NCBI RefSeq assembly: GCF_014207935.1
Contig: NZ_JACHLL010000001.1
Span: forward strand, 248,001 to 312,000
Origin: Pseudomonas fluvialis
GTDB taxonomy: Bacteria > Pseudomonadota > Gammaproteobacteria > Pseudomonadales > Pseudomonadaceae
Length of the DNA stretch: 64,000 nt
Reading direction: 5' to 3'
The position numbers were made by a program, and so were the translations under genes. Under the pieces are notes generated by a model. That model ran no database searches and was not told where the DNA came from. It saw only the letters and a program-made list of their open reading frames with translations. The number at the start of each line of letters is the position of its first letter. The stretch's first letter is position 1. This document shows, one piece after another, positions 26,627 to 36,436 of the stretch.

Positions 26627-29032
26627 TCAGCGGGCGATAACTGCCTCGCTTGGCGCGGCGCACAGCACCCAGTCGTGCAGCAGCACCTGCAGCTCGGCGA
26701 ACTTGACCGGTTTGGCCAGGTAGTCGTTCATGCCGGCGGCCAGGCAGCGCTCGCGATCACCGCTGTGACTGTGCGCGGTCACCGCAATCACCGGCACCTC
26801 GGCACAGCCTCGCAGGGAGCGCAGCGCGCGCGCGGTGGCAAAGCCGTCCATCACCGGCATCTGGCAATCGAGCAGCACCGCATCCACCGTCTCGCGGCGC
26901 AGCAATTCGATGGCCTCGGCACCGTTGTCGGCCGTGCGCACCTGATAGCCGAGCTTGAGCAGCATGCCGCGGGTCACCAGTTGGTTGATGGCATTGTCTT
27001 CCACCACCAGCACCACGCACTGCCCCGGCTCGCGAACGGGCGTGCCCTCACGGCGCAGGCGCGGCGGCGCCTGCTCGGCGCGCGTGCGCAGCGGCAGGCC
27101 GACCGGAACGCGCAGGGTGAAACAGCTGCCCCGACCAGGCTCACTGCGCTGTTGCAGCTCGCCGCCCAGCAGCAGGGCCAACTGGCTGCTCAGGGCCAGG
27201 CCGATGCCCAGGCCACCGTATTCGCGGGTCATGGAGCCATCCAGCTGGCGGAAGCGCTGGAACAGGGAACCGCCGGCCTGCTCGGTAAAGCCGATACCGC
27301 TGTCTTCGACCTGCACGCAGAGGGTCAGCCCACTGCTACTGGCCTGCTCGCCATGCACGCGCAGAATCACCCGCCCCTGCTGGGTGAACTTGACCGCGTT
27401 GTCCAGCAGATAGCCAAGCGCCTGGGCCAGCTTGGCAGCATCACCCTCAAGGGTATCGGACAGGCTGTCATCCAGTTGCAGTTCGAAGTTCAGGCCCTTG
27501 TCGTGGGCGCGCCCGGCAAACTGCACGCGCAGGCTGTCGAGCAGCGCGCGCAGGCTGAATGGCTCGCGCCGCGGGTACAGCTTGCCGGCCTCCAGCTCGG
27601 TGAGCGCGAGGATGTCGTTGACCATGTGCATCATGTCACGCGCCGAACGCACGGCCGTTTTGTGGTACTGGGCCAGTTCGATGTCCATCGTCACCGTCTG
27701 CATCAGCTCCAGCGAGCCGATCACGCCATTCATCGGGGTGCGCAGTTCATGGGTCACGGTGGAGAGGAACTCGTCCTTCAAGCGGTTGTTGTTGGCCAGC
27801 TCCTCGTTGAGCATGGCCAGCTTGCGACTGGACTCCTGAAGGATGCGCGTACGTTCCTCCTTCATCGCATTGATGCGGTCGGCCAGTGCCAGCGACAGCA
27901 GGCCGACCTCCAGCGCCGAGCCCAGCTGGCTGGCATACATGGTGAAGAACATGTTCGGCAGGTAGCCCAGCACCATCAGGGTATTGATCAGGCCGCCGAT
28001 CAGGAACGCCGACCAGGCGAAGATGAAGTAACGGGCCACGCGCATGCCACGCCACCAGGAGATCAACCCGGCGCTGAAGATCACCAGGGTAAACACCAGC
28101 GCCAGCAGGGTGGCGAGGCGCAGCGCCAGAGCGTAACTGGCCACCAGTGCCAGCAGCATGACCAGGCCACCGGCCAGCATCATCAGGCGGAGGGTGCGAT
28201 CGACCCAGGGACTGTGCTCGGCGGTGTGCAGGAAGCTACGGGCGAACTGGCAGCCGAACAGGGCCGCCGAGCCGATCAGGAACGGCGTCGAGGCATTCGC
28301 CCACCAGGGACTGTCAGGCCAGAAATACTGCACCCCGGCGCCGTTGACCGAGACCTGATACAGACCGAACGAAGCGATGTAGAGGATGTAGTAGAGGTAA
28401 CTGGTATCGCGCACGCTGATGTAGATGAACAGGTTGTACACCAGCATCACCAGCAACACGCCGTAGATGATGCCCAACACGTAGATACGGCCTGGCTGAG
28501 CCTCCAGGTAGGCCTGGGTCGACCATAGGTTGAGCGGTGCCTGGATCGAACCCTGGCTCTGCAGGCGCAGGTAGATGCGTTTGTGCTCACCTGGCTGGAA
28601 CTGCAGGGGGAAGACGTAGTTGTTCTGCTTGATCAGGCGCGTGGCAAACGGCAGGGCATCGCCAGTCTGCGCGACACGCTGCAAGCCACCCCACAGGTCC
28701 GGCACGTAGAGGTCCAACTGATCCAGCGGCGGATAGGCCAGTTCGAGAAGCCACTCCCGGCTGCCTTGCCCCTGGATCGGCTGGTACTGCAGATCCAGGC
28801 GCAACCAGAACACCGAGCGCGAATAGCCGGCGTTGAGTACATCCTTGTCATGCCGGCGGAAACTGGCCTCCAGCGCCGCCGAGGTGATATCGGTCAGCGC
28901 CGTATTACCGCGCACATCCTCGAACACCGCGATTTCGCGGCCCAGCGGCACCTGCCGGGCATGCTCGTCGAAGATGACCGCACCAGCCAGCTGGGCCCAG
29001 CAGAGAAACAACAGGGTTAAGAAATAGCGCAT
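26627..29032 (-). CDS. ladS: Hybrid sensor kinase LadS
   Basis: 801 residues from the ATG at 29032. Order: signal peptide (to ~18), periplasmic 7TMR-DISMED2 domain (~20-175), seven membrane spans (~180-385), HisKA with phospho-acceptor His428 (STVTHELRTPMNG), HATPase (DNAVKFT, VEDSGIGF) and a receiver domain with Asp in VLLDCQMPVMDG. There is no Hpt domain. LadS in P. aeruginosa is a calcium-responsive kinase that feeds the Gac/Rsm cascade and favours biofilm over acute virulence. Assignment rests on the architecture and on the flanking tetR and thiD genes, the same neighbours as PAO1 ladS (from memory). thiD is divergent across 225 bases. Confidence 0.9.
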   Translation of the reverse strand: MRYFLTLLFLCWAQLAGAVIFDEHARQVPLGREIAVFEDVRGNTALTDITSAALEASFRRHDKDVLNAGYSRSVFWLRLDLQYQPIQGQGSREWLLELAYPPLDQLDLYVPDLWGGLQRVAQTGDALPFATRLIKQNNYVFPLQFQPGEHKRIYLRLQSQGSIQAPLNLWSTQAYLEAQPGRIYVLGIIYGVLLVMLVYNLFIYISVRDTSYLYYILYIASFGLYQVSVNGAGVQYFWPDSPWWANASTPFLIGSAALFGCQFARSFLHTAEHSPWVDRTLRLMMLAGGLVMLLALVASYALALRLATLLALVFTLVIFSAGLISWWRGMRVARYFIFAWSAFLIGGLINTLMVLGYLPNMFFTMYASQLGSALEVGLLSLALADRINAMKEERTRILQESSRKLAMLNEELANNNRLKDEFLSTVTHELRTPMNGVIGSLELMQTVTMDIELAQYHKTAVRSARDMMHMVNDILALTELEAGKLYPRREPFSLRALLDSLRVQFAGRAHDKGLNFELQLDDSLSDTLEGDAAKLAQALGYLLDNAVKFTQQGRVILRVHGEQASSSGLTLCVQVEDSGIGFTEQAGGSLFQRFRQLDGSMTREYGGLGIGLALSSQLALLLGGELQQRSEPGRGSCFTLRVPVGLPLRTRAEQAPPRLRREGTPVREPGQCVVLVVEDNAINQLVTRGMLLKLGYQVRTADNGAEAIELLRRETVDAVLLDCQMPVMDGFATARALRSLRGCAEVPVIAVTAHSHSGDRERCLAAGMNDYLAKPVKFAELQVLLHDWVLCAAPSEAVIAR

Positions 29033-29257
29033 TGCCACACTCGTCGATTGCTACGTTTCCGGCGCACGGCGGGACGAGCCGGGTCCAGGCGCTAGGGAGT
29101 TGGGATAGAAGAAATCTAGCACAAGCGTGCTGCAAAAAATGTTCTGAATCGGCCATGCACATACGCTTCGCGCCAGCAATACCGCAGGGTACGAAGGGGA
29201 ACCTGGCGGTCACACCGATTTCGGTCTGCCCTACGGTTGGTGGTAAGCTGCGCCGCC

Positions 29258-30055
29258 ATGAATACCTACCCTTCCCGCCCCGTTGTCCTCTGTCTGTCCG
29301 GCCACGACCCGAGTGGTGGCGCAGGCCTGCAGGCGGACATCGAAGCCCTGCTCGCCCAGGGTTGCCATGCCGCGCCCACGGTCACCGCGCTGACCGTGCA
29401 GGACACGGTGAATGTCTCCGACTTCCGCGTGCTCGACCGCGCCTGGGTCATGGCTCAGGCCCAGGCCGTGATCGCTGACCTGCCGGTGGCCGCCGTCAAA
29501 CTGGGCATGCTCGGCTCGGTGGAGATGGTCGATACCGTGGTCGAGCTGATGCAACAGCTCCCCGGCATCCCCCTGGTCTGTGATCCGGTGCTGCGCGCCG
29601 GCGGCGGCGGCTCGCTGGGCAAGGATGATGTCGGCTACGCCATGCGCGAACGCCTGCTGCCGATCGCCGCCATCGCCACGCCGAACCTGCCGGAAGCGCG
29701 CATTCTGGCCGAACTGCCGGAAGGCACGGCGGACGAATGCGCCGAGAAACTCTCGCCCTTCTGCCGGCACCTGCTGATCACCGGCGGCCACGGCGACGAG
29801 ACCGACATCCACAATCGACTCTATGTGCGCGACGGCGACAGCCACACCTTCACCTGCGTGCGTCTGCCCGGCAGCTACCACGGCTCCGGCTGCACCCTGG
29901 CCAGCACCCTGGCCGGCCGCCTGGCCCTGGGTGAAGAACTGGTCAGCGCCGTGCGCTCGGCGCTGGATTACACCTGGCGCACCCTGCGCGATGCCGAGCA
30001 ACCCGGCCGTGGCCAGTATGTGCCGCGTCGCCTGCCGCTGGATTTCTCGCAATGA
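29258..30055 (+). CDS. thiD: Hydroxymethylpyrimidine/phosphomethylpyrimidine kinase
   Basis: 265 residues from the ATG at 29258. It phosphorylates HMP and HMP-P for thiamine synthesis. Ribokinase-type features: [17 protein letters not shown] at the start, [30 protein letters not shown] and the [17 protein letters not shown] anion hole near the end. thiE starts 10 bases after the stop. No thiamine-pyrophosphate riboswitch is visible in the 225-base leader shared with ladS. Confidence 0.95.
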   Translation: MNTYPSRPVVLCLSGHDPSGGAGLQADIEALLAQGCHAAPTVTALTVQDTVNVSDFRVLDRAWVMAQAQAVIADLPVAAVKLGMLGSVEMVDTVVELMQQLPGIPLVCDPVLRAGGGGSLGKDDVGYAMRERLLPIAAIATPNLPEARILAELPEGTADECAEKLSPFCRHLLITGGHGDETDIHNRLYVRDGDSHTFTCVRLPGSYHGSGCTLASTLAGRLALGEELVSAVRSALDYTWRTLRDAEQPGRGQYVPRRLPLDFSQ

Positions 30056-30065
30056 AGAGCCGTTC

Positions 30066-30701
30066 GTGAGCAGCAAACTGCGCGGCCTGTATGCCATCAC
30101 CGACAGCCATCTGCTGGCTGACGGCAAGCTGCTGCCTTATGTCGAAGCTGCTCTGAAAGGCGGCGCGCGCCTGCTGCAGTACCGTGACAAATCTGCCGAC
30201 CAGGCACGCCGTCTGCGCGAGGCCGAGGCCCTGCGCGAGCTGTGCCGGCAGTACGGCGCCGACCTGATCATCAACGACGATGCCGAGTTGGCCGCGCGCC
30301 TGGGTGTCGGCGTGCATCTGGGCCAGAGCGACGGTTCGCTGGCCGCCGCCCGCGCCCTGCTGGGCCCCAAGGCGATCATCGGCGCCACCTGTCACGCCCA
30401 GCTGGAACTGGCCGCCACCGCCAACCGCGAAGGCGCCAGCTACCTGGCCTTCGGCCGTTTCTTCAACTCGCAGACCAAGCCCGGCGCACCGGCCGCCAGT
30501 GCCGAGCTGCTGAACCAGGCCCGCGCCCACTTCAATCTGCCGCTGGTGGCCATCGGCGGCATCGACCTGGACAACGCCGGCCAGTTGATCCGCGCCGGCG
30601 CCGACCTGCTGGCCGTGGTCCATACCCTGTTTTCCGCGCCCTCCGCCGCCGAGGTGGAGCGCCGAGCACGCGCCTTCAGCGTGCTGTTCCCGTCATCCTG
30701 A
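30066..30701 (+). CDS. thiE: Thiamine-phosphate synthase
   Basis: 211 residues from a GTG at 30066, chosen because the ATG overlapping the thiD stop is in another frame and closes at once. It joins HMP-PP and the thiazole phosphate to give thiamine phosphate. Motifs: [49 protein letters not shown] and VAIGGI. It lies between thiD and hemL, with 17 bases to hemL, so the three genes form an operon. Confidence 0.95.
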   Translation: MSSKLRGLYAITDSHLLADGKLLPYVEAALKGGARLLQYRDKSADQARRLREAEALRELCRQYGADLIINDDAELAARLGVGVHLGQSDGSLAAARALLGPKAIIGATCHAQLELAATANREGASYLAFGRFFNSQTKPGAPAASAELLNQARAHFNLPLVAIGGIDLDNAGQLIRAGADLLAVVHTLFSAPSAAEVERRARAFSVLFPSS

Positions 30702-30718
30702 TTCGAGAGAGAGCTGCC

Positions 30719-32002
30719 ATGTCCCGTTCCGAAACCCTGTTCGCCAACGCCCAGAAGCACATCCCCGGCGGCGTCAACTCGCCTGTGCGCGCGTTCCGCA
30801 GCGTCGGTGGCACGCCGTTGTTCTTCAAGCACGCCGAAGGCGCCTATGTGGTGGACGAGGACGACAAGCGCTATGTCGACTACGTCGGCTCCTGGGGCCC
30901 GATGATTCTCGGCCACGCCCACCCGGACGTGCTCGACGCGGTGCGCAACCAGCTGCAACACGGCCTGTCCTACGGCGCGCCGACCGCCATGGAAACCGAG
31001 ATGGCGGACCTGGTGTGCAACATCGTGCCGTCCATGGAGATGGTGCGCATGGTCAGCTCCGGCACCGAGGCGACCATGAGCGCCATCCGCCTGGCCCGTG
31101 GTTACACCGGCCGCGACGCCATCATCAAGTTCGAAGGCTGCTACCACGGCCACTCCGACAGCCTGCTGGTGAAAGCCGGTTCCGGCCTGCTGACCCAGGG
31201 CGTGCCGAGTTCGGCGGGCGTGCCGGCGGATTTTGCCAAGCACACCCTGACCCTGCCGTTCAACGACCTGGCCGCCGTCGAGCAGTGCCTGGCCGAAGTC
31301 GGCTCGACCGTGGCCTGCATCATCGTCGAGCCGGTGGCCGGCAACATGAACTGCGTGCCGCCGGCGCCGGGTTTCCTCGAGGGTCTGCGCGAGCAGTGCG
31401 ACAAGCACGGCGTGGTGCTGATCTTCGACGAGGTGATGACCGGCTTCCGCGTTGCCCTGGGCGGCGCCCAGGCGCACTACGGCGTCACCCCGGACCTGTC
31501 TACCTTCGGCAAGATTGTCGGCGGCGGCATGCCGGTCGGCTGCTTCGGCGGCAAGCGCGCCATCATGGGCTGTATCGCTCCGCTGGGCCCGGTCTACCAG
31601 GCCGGCACCCTGTCGGGTAACCCGCTGGCCATGGCCGCCGGCCTGACCACCCTCAAGCTGATCAGCCGTCCGGGCTTCCACGCCGAACTGACCGACTACA
31701 CCCGCCGCATGCTGCAAGGCCTGCAGGAGCGCGCCGATGCCGCCGGCATCCCGTTCGTCACCACCCAGGCCGGCGGCATGTTCGGCCTGTATTTCAGCGG
31801 TGCCGACGACATCGTCACCTTCGACGACGTGATGGCCAGCGATGCCGAGCGCTTCAGGCAGTTCTTCCACCTGATGCTGGAAGGCGGCGTGTACCTGGCC
31901 CCGAGCGCCTTCGAGGCCGGTTTCACCTCTATTGCCCACGGCGATGCCGAGCTGAAGCTGACCCTGGACGCCGCCGAGCGCGCCTTCGCCCGGCTCAAGT
32001 GA
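30719..32002 (+). CDS. hemL: Glutamate-1-semialdehyde 2,1-aminomutase
   Basis: 427 residues from the ATG at 30719 (GAGAGAG upstream). It makes 5-aminolevulinate from glutamate-1-semialdehyde in the C5 route to haem. The PLP lysine is Lys265 in [10 protein letters not shown], the same number as I recall for E. coli. [37 protein letters not shown] and FDEVMTGFR are all present. Third gene of the thiD-thiE-hemL operon. Confidence 0.97.
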   Translation: MSRSETLFANAQKHIPGGVNSPVRAFRSVGGTPLFFKHAEGAYVVDEDDKRYVDYVGSWGPMILGHAHPDVLDAVRNQLQHGLSYGAPTAMETEMADLVCNIVPSMEMVRMVSSGTEATMSAIRLARGYTGRDAIIKFEGCYHGHSDSLLVKAGSGLLTQGVPSSAGVPADFAKHTLTLPFNDLAAVEQCLAEVGSTVACIIVEPVAGNMNCVPPAPGFLEGLREQCDKHGVVLIFDEVMTGFRVALGGAQAHYGVTPDLSTFGKIVGGGMPVGCFGGKRAIMGCIAPLGPVYQAGTLSGNPLAMAAGLTTLKLISRPGFHAELTDYTRRMLQGLQERADAAGIPFVTTQAGGMFGLYFSGADDIVTFDDVMASDAERFRQFFHLMLEGGVYLAPSAFEAGFTSIAHGDAELKLTLDAAERAFARLK

Positions 32003-32078
32003 TGCTTGGTCCGGCCGCCCGCACTGCTCCATAATGACGACAGTTGCGGCCGACCGGCCGAATTACACGGAATTGCCC

Positions 32079-32627
32079 ATGAACGGCACCTGCCGCGCCC
32101 TGTTGATCGGGGTGGCCCTGACACTCACCCCAACCCTGCTACTGGCCGAGGGCAACTCGCTGCTGGTGCCGGCGCTGGGTCGCTGCACCCTGAACACCGT
32201 GGCCGAGCAGCGCAGCGAGGCTCTTGCCGCCTGCGAGGCTTACGCCAAGGGCGGCGACAGCAAGGCCCAGTTCGAACTGGGCGAGTATTACTACAACGGC
32301 CAGCTCACCCCCCAGGATCTTCAAAAAGCGCTGGCCTGGTTCGAGCAGGCGTCGCTGCAGGGCCACGCGCAGGCCCAGTGGCGCCTGGGCCTGATGTTCG
32401 CCCGCGGCGAGGGTGTGCCCGCCAACCGCGTGCAGGCCTTCATCGTACTGAAGATGGCGGCCATCAATGGCGCCGAAGACGCCATGGACAGCGCCGACCA
32501 GTTGGCCCAGCAGATGAGCCGAGAAGAGCTGCAGGCCGCCAACCAGGTGCTCAGCCAGATATTCCGCAACTACCTGCAGGACATCCAGGGCCTTGGCAGC
32601 ACACCGGATTTCAACGTCAAACCCTGA
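32079..32627 (+). CDS. Exported Sel1-repeat protein
   Basis: 182 residues from the ATG at 32079, with a signal peptide ending near LLLA-EGNS. One clear pair of Sel1-like helical repeats (AQFELGEYYYNG... ALAWFEQASLQGHAQAQWRLGLMFARGEGV) is followed by a less regular third unit. Sel1 proteins are usually periplasmic scaffolds; no partner can be named. It follows hemL by 76 bases and corresponds by position to the gene after hemL in PAO1. Confidence 0.8.
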   Translation: MNGTCRALLIGVALTLTPTLLLAEGNSLLVPALGRCTLNTVAEQRSEALAACEAYAKGGDSKAQFELGEYYYNGQLTPQDLQKALAWFEQASLQGHAQAQWRLGLMFARGEGVPANRVQAFIVLKMAAINGAEDAMDSADQLAQQMSREELQAANQVLSQIFRNYLQDIQGLGSTPDFNVKP

Positions 32628-32676
32628 CTATTGCGCTGATCGAGACAATCAACCACGCGCGCTCACCGGCTCGACT

Positions 32677-32688
32677 AGGCTTAAGCCT
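32677..32688. promoter_or_regulatory. 12-base palindrome before micropeptide ORF
   Basis: AGGCTTAAGCCT is a perfect palindrome lying 22 bases before the ATG of the 28-codon ORF. The CTAGGCT overlapping its left arm resembles an RpoS-type -10 box. It could be promoter, operator or both. Confidence 0.35.
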
Positions 32689-32710
32689 GTCTTCCCGTGG
32701 AGTCAGCGCC

Positions 32711-32797
32711 ATGTTTATTCCCACTGTTCTGCAATGCCTGCTGGCGGCTTATGCCTGTGCCTGTAGCGGTTGTGACGGCGAGTCCAGCGTGCATTGA
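32711..32797 (+). CDS. Possible 28-residue Cys-rich micropeptide
   Basis: A short ORF with a good GGAG ribosome site 8 bases before its ATG. The peptide opens MFIPTVLQCLLAAYACACSG: a hydrophobic stretch with four cysteines, the last three in an ACACSGC cluster, then an acidic, soluble tail. It could be a small membrane-associated or metal/redox-active peptide, or a leader peptide for the LOG gene 26 bases downstream. Support is only the SD, the AT-richer upstream sequence and the non-random composition. It may be non-coding. Confidence 0.45.
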   Translation: MFIPTVLQCLLAAYACACSGCDGESSVH

Positions 32798-32823
32798 CAG
32801 CCGTTTGAGGCAGCAAGAAGCCC

Positions 32824-33411
32824 ATGCCCCTGCAATCGATCTGCGTGTTCTGCGGCGCCAGCCTCGGGCATGACCCGGCCTATCAGCAGGCCGCCGAGGC
32901 CCTCGGCCGCACCCTGGCCGAACGCGGCCTGCGCCTGGTCTATGGCGGCGGAGAGGTCGGCCTGATGGGCAAGCTGGCCGATGCCGTGCTGGCCGCCGGT
33001 GGCGAGGTGATCGGCATCATTCCGCAGAGCCTGCAACGTTCGGAAATCGGCCACAAGGGCCTGACCCGCCTGGAGGTGGTCGACGGCATGCACGCACGCA
33101 AGGCACGCATGGCCGAACTGAGCGACGCCTTCATCGCCCTGCCTGGCGGTCTGGGCACCCTGGAGGAGCTGTTCGAGGTGTGGACCTGGGCCCAGCTCGG
33201 CTATCACGCCAAGCCCCTCGGACTGCTGGATGTCGCCGGTTTCTACCAGGGCCTCAGCGCCTTTCTGGATCAGACCGTCAGCGCCGGTTTCATCCGCCCA
33301 CCCCATCGTGGCCTGCTGCATCAGGCCGAAGACCCGGCACAGCTACTTGATCTGCTGCAACAGCAACAGGGCACCGTCACGCCCAAATGGGATGCCCGGC
33401 AACCGATCTGA
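32824..33411 (+). CDS. LOG-family cytokinin-type nucleoside monophosphate phosphoribohydrolase
   Basis: 195 residues, Rossmann-like TIGR00730/LOG protein. Signatures: ICVFCGAS at the start, [10 protein letters not shown], and [15 protein letters not shown] followed by [12 protein letters not shown] (the PGGxGTxxE motif that binds the nucleotide and carries catalytic residues). Such enzymes split the N-glycosidic bond of nucleoside 5'-monophosphates; the physiological substrate in Pseudomonas is not settled. Convergent with mscS. By position it matches PAO1 PA4923 (from memory), the start of another syntenic block. Confidence 0.9.
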   Translation: MPLQSICVFCGASLGHDPAYQQAAEALGRTLAERGLRLVYGGGEVGLMGKLADAVLAAGGEVIGIIPQSLQRSEIGHKGLTRLEVVDGMHARKARMAELSDAFIALPGGLGTLEELFEVWTWAQLGYHAKPLGLLDVAGFYQGLSAFLDQTVSAGFIRPPHRGLLHQAEDPAQLLDLLQQQQGTVTPKWDARQPI

Positions 33412-33434
33412 CGCACAATCGGCACCAAGCAAAC

Positions 33435-33452
33435 GGGCGGCCAAGGCCGCCC
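33435..33452. terminator. GC-rich hairpin between convergent genes
   Basis: GGGCGGCC-AA-GGCCGCCC forms an 8-base-pair stem between the LOG and mscS stops. There is no strong U-run on either side, so it is at best a weak intrinsic terminator. Confidence 0.4.
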
Positions 33453-33473
33453 GCATTGCCCCGCCGCGAGCCT

Positions 33474-34319
33474 TCAGCTCTGCTGCACGATTACCGTCTG
33501 CGCCGCCATCGGCGCCGGGAAAGCGGCTCCGCCCAGGGCATCCTTGAGCAGTTGATTGGTGGCGAAATATACCGACCAGTAATGCTCCGGCTTGCAGTAA
33601 GGACGCACCGCCAGCACCGGGCCCACCAGGTTGAACTCGAGTATCTCCACATCCACCGCCGGCTGCGACAGCACATTGGGCTGCTGGGCGATCTTGTCCT
33701 TGAGCAGAGCAATCGCCGCCTTGTAGTCGGCCGCACCCGACAACTGAGCCGTCAGATCGACGCGGCGAAACGCCGTGGCGGTGAAGTTCTGGATGTTGTC
33801 GGAGAAGATCTTGTTGTTGCCCACCAGGGTCAGCACATTGTCAGGGGTGGTGATGGTGGTGACAAACAGGCCGATCTCCGTCACCGTGCCGGTCACACCG
33901 CCGGCGCTGATGAAATCACCGACCTTGAACGGGCGCAGGACAATGATGAAGCCACCCGCCGCCAGGTTGGCCAGCAGCCCCGACCAGGCCATGCCGATAG
34001 CCACGCCGACGGCAGCGATCAGCGCAGCGAAGGTGGTGGTCTGCACCCCGAAATAACCGAGGATGCCAATCACCAGGAGGATGTTGAGGGTCACGGTGAT
34101 GAACGAACCGATATACCGCAGCACGGTCGGATCGGCCTTCTGCCGCTCCAGCGAGCGCTGCACCATGCCCACCGCCGTGCCGATCAGCCAACGACCGATC
34201 ACCCAGAAGGCAATGGCCGCGAGGATCTTCACGCCGAAGCTGGTGGCGTAGTGCATACCTAGGTCCATCAGGCTTTGTGCCTTCTCGACGGACAGGTTGT
34301 TGAGGCTGATTTCTTCCAT
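33474..34319 (-). CDS. mscS: Small-conductance mechanosensitive channel (MscS family)
   Basis: 281 residues from the ATG at 34319 with AGGAGC upstream, the size of E. coli MscS. Three membrane spans lie at the N-terminus. The pore-lining TM3 has the expected Gly/Ala pattern (FAALIAAVGVAIGMAWSGLLANLAAGG), followed by VLRPFKVGDFI of the beta domain and the cytoplasmic vestibule. It opens under membrane tension to release solutes on osmotic downshock. Divergent from ppk2 across 178 bases. Confidence 0.92.
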   Translation of the reverse strand: MEEISLNNLSVEKAQSLMDLGMHYATSFGVKILAAIAFWVIGRWLIGTAVGMVQRSLERQKADPTVLRYIGSFITVTLNILLVIGILGYFGVQTTTFAALIAAVGVAIGMAWSGLLANLAAGGFIIVLRPFKVGDFISAGGVTGTVTEIGLFVTTITTPDNVLTLVGNNKIFSDNIQNFTATAFRRVDLTAQLSGAADYKAAIALLKDKIAQQPNVLSQPAVDVEILEFNLVGPVLAVRPYCKPEHYWSVYFATNQLLKDALGGAAFPAPMAAQTVIVQQS

Positions 34320-34497
34320 GGTCAAGCTCCTGCTGAGTGATCGTAGACAAGCCAATCTACTCTGAAGAAACTGCCCGCAGTGATCTGGAGCATGGTCAAG
34401 CGCCCCGGAGCCTCGCTACTCTTGCAGAGTACGTTTACCCGCACCGTGCAGCTCGGGCGTGACGCCAGGGATCTGCAACCCATACGAGGACAACGCA

Positions 34498-35316
34498 ATG
34501 AGCAAGCAGCATAAGGACGCGGCGCCAAACAAGGCAACCGCCGGCGCGAAACTGTCACGCAAGGAGTACGACGCCGAACTCAAGCGCCTGCACGTGGAGC
34601 TGGTCAAACTGCAGAACTGGGTACAGGCCAAGGGCCTCAAGGTCATCGTGGTCTTCGAAGGCCGTGACGGCGCCGGCAAGGGCGGCACCATCAAGGCACT
34701 GACCGAGCGGGTCAGCCCACGGGTTTTCCGCGTGGTCGCGTTGCCAGCGCCGACCGAGCGGGAGAAGAGCCAGATGTACGTGCAGCGTTACATCCAGCAC
34801 TTCCCGGCGGCCGGTGAAGTGGTGATCTTCGACCGCAGCTGGTACAACCGCGCCGGCGTCGAGCGGGTCATGGGATTCTGCAGCGACGAACAGGCCGATA
34901 AGTTCCTCAAGGGCGTGTCGCTGGTGGAAAAGGCCATGGTCGAATCCGGCATCATCCTCATCAAGTACTGGCTGGAGGTCAGTCAGGAAGAACAGGAACG
35001 GCGCCTACGCGACCGTATCGAAGACGGCCGCAAGACCTGGAAACTCACGCCCATGGACGTCAAGTCGTTCACCCGCTGGGATGACTACACCCAGGCCCGC
35101 GACGACATGTTCGCTGCCTCCGACACCAGTTGGGCGCCCTGGTTCATGGCCCACTCCGAGGACAAGAAGCGCGTGCGCCTGAATATTCTCAGCCACCTGC
35201 TGGAGCAGATTCCCTACGAGGACCTGCCGACAGAGAAGGTCAAGCTGCCCAAGCGCAGCAAGCCCAAGGTCAAAGCCAAGCCCTACCCGTTCAAGCTGGT
35301 GCCCGCGCGTTTCTGA
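34498..35316 (+). CDS. ppk2: Polyphosphate kinase 2
   Basis: 272 residues from the ATG at 34498 (GAGGA upstream). Single-domain PPK2: Walker A GRDGAGKGG at residues 55-63, the FDRSWYNRAGVERVMGFC region with the DRSWYNR lid/Walker B motif, and KYWLEVSQEEQERRL. It transfers phosphate between polyphosphate and nucleoside diphosphates or monophosphates. Class I versus III cannot be fixed by eye. It stands alone; a 9-base-pair stem follows its stop. Confidence 0.92.
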   Translation: MSKQHKDAAPNKATAGAKLSRKEYDAELKRLHVELVKLQNWVQAKGLKVIVVFEGRDGAGKGGTIKALTERVSPRVFRVVALPAPTEREKSQMYVQRYIQHFPAAGEVVIFDRSWYNRAGVERVMGFCSDEQADKFLKGVSLVEKAMVESGIILIKYWLEVSQEEQERRLRDRIEDGRKTWKLTPMDVKSFTRWDDYTQARDDMFAASDTSWAPWFMAHSEDKKRVRLNILSHLLEQIPYEDLPTEKVKLPKRSKPKVKAKPYPFKLVPARF

Positions 35317-35325
35317 GCATTGCCA

Positions 35326-35355
35326 AGACAGGCGGAGTCAGCCCTGCGCCTGTCT
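35326..35355 (+). terminator. Stem-loop after ppk2
   Basis: AGACAGGCG and CGCCTGTCT form a perfect 9-base-pair stem with a 12-base loop, 9 bases after the ppk2 stop. No U-run follows, so it may be a weak terminator or an mRNA 3' stabiliser. A TACACT element downstream could be the -10 of the next gene. Confidence 0.4.
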
Positions 35356-35401
35356 GCTCAGCTGGCCTACACTGCAAGAAGTACCGCCCGCAGGAGCCGC
35401 C

Positions 35402-36436
35402 ATGCCGCTACGCCAGATAATCCCTGTTCTGCTACTGAGCCTGCTCAGCCTGCCGCTGCAGGCCGAGCCGCTGCTGCGCATCCTCGCTTGGCCCGGCTAT
35501 GCCGACCCGGATCTGGTGCGCGTCTTTGCCGAACAGGAGGACGTCGAGGTCGAAGTCACCCTGGTGGGCAGCGACGACGAGCTGCGCCAGAAGCTCAGCG
35601 CCGACAACGGCAGCCACTACGACGTGATTGCCGCCAATACTTCGGAAATCCGCCACTTCACCGAGCAGCAGCTGCTCCAGCCGGTACGCCTGGACAACCT
35701 GCCCAACCGCAATCGCCAGTTGCGCCAGTTCCGCCAGCTCAGCGACATCCCTGGCCTGTTCAAGGATGGCGAGGCCTACGGCATCCCCTACACCTACGGC
35801 GAGATGGGGCTGATCTACAACCGCGATCTGGTCACCACACCACCCGACTCGCTCAGCAGCCTGTGGGACCCGCGCTGGCAAGGCCAGGTGCTGGCCTATG
35901 ACGGCAGCAGCCACAACTTCTCCCTGACGCGCCTGAAACTGGGCAAGCCACCCTTCACAATTCCCCAGGCCGACCTCGGCGAAACCCTGCAGCAACTGGT
36001 GGCCCTGCGCCGCAACGTGCTGGGTTTCTACAGCCTGCCGGAAGAGTCGGTGACCCTGTACAAACGCCATAAGGTCGCCCTGATCCTGGCCAACTACGGC
36101 CGCCAGCAACTCAAGCTGCTGCGTGATGCCGGGGCCAACGTCGACTACGTACTGCCCCGCGAAGGCGCCCTGGCCTGGCTCGACTGCTGGGCCATCAGCC
36201 GGGCCACGCCACAACGGCGCCTGGCCGAACGCTGGATCGACTACAGCCTGGACCCGGTGGTCAGCCGGGCCCTGAGCGAGCGCCAGGGGCTGGGCAACAC
36301 CCTCGAACCCTTGCCCGGCGGCAGCAACGCACCGCTGCTGATCTGGCTGGAACCGGTGGAAAACGCCCAGCAGCGCGCCCAGCTGTGGCAACGCATTGTC
36401 GCCGGTGAGCGCCCGGAGAATCTGACCCGTCCATGA
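35402..36436 (+). CDS. Polyamine-type periplasmic binding protein, sensor partner
   Basis: 344 residues with a signal peptide (MPLRQIIPVLLLSLLSLPLQA). The mature protein resembles PotD/PotF-type binding proteins (LLRILAWPGYADPDLVRVFAEQ, YDVIAANTSEIRHF, GIPYTYGEMGLIYNRDLV) but is diverged from the agu-locus paralogue at 13006. No ABC permease or ATPase gene is near. Instead a membrane diguanylate cyclase follows 30 bases later through overlapping mini-ORFs. The arrangement is like NspS-MbaA of Vibrio cholerae, where a polyamine-binding protein regulates a membrane c-di-GMP enzyme. The ligand here is unknown; a polyamine is the best guess. CAGGAG precedes the ATG. Confidence 0.85.
   Translation: MPLRQIIPVLLLSLLSLPLQAEPLLRILAWPGYADPDLVRVFAEQEDVEVEVTLVGSDDELRQKLSADNGSHYDVIAANTSEIRHFTEQQLLQPVRLDNLPNRNRQLRQFRQLSDIPGLFKDGEAYGIPYTYGEMGLIYNRDLVTTPPDSLSSLWDPRWQGQVLAYDGSSHNFSLTRLKLGKPPFTIPQADLGETLQQLVALRRNVLGFYSLPEESVTLYKRHKVALILANYGRQQLKLLRDAGANVDYVLPREGALAWLDCWAISRATPQRRLAERWIDYSLDPVVSRALSERQGLGNTLEPLPGGSNAPLLIWLEPVENAQQRAQLWQRIVAGERPENLTRP

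Noticed and set aside
29033..29257. Thiamine-pyrophosphate riboswitch before thiD
   Set aside because: The leader lacks the conserved CUGAGA and ACCUGA-type elements of the THI box. Only short, unconvincing stems are present.
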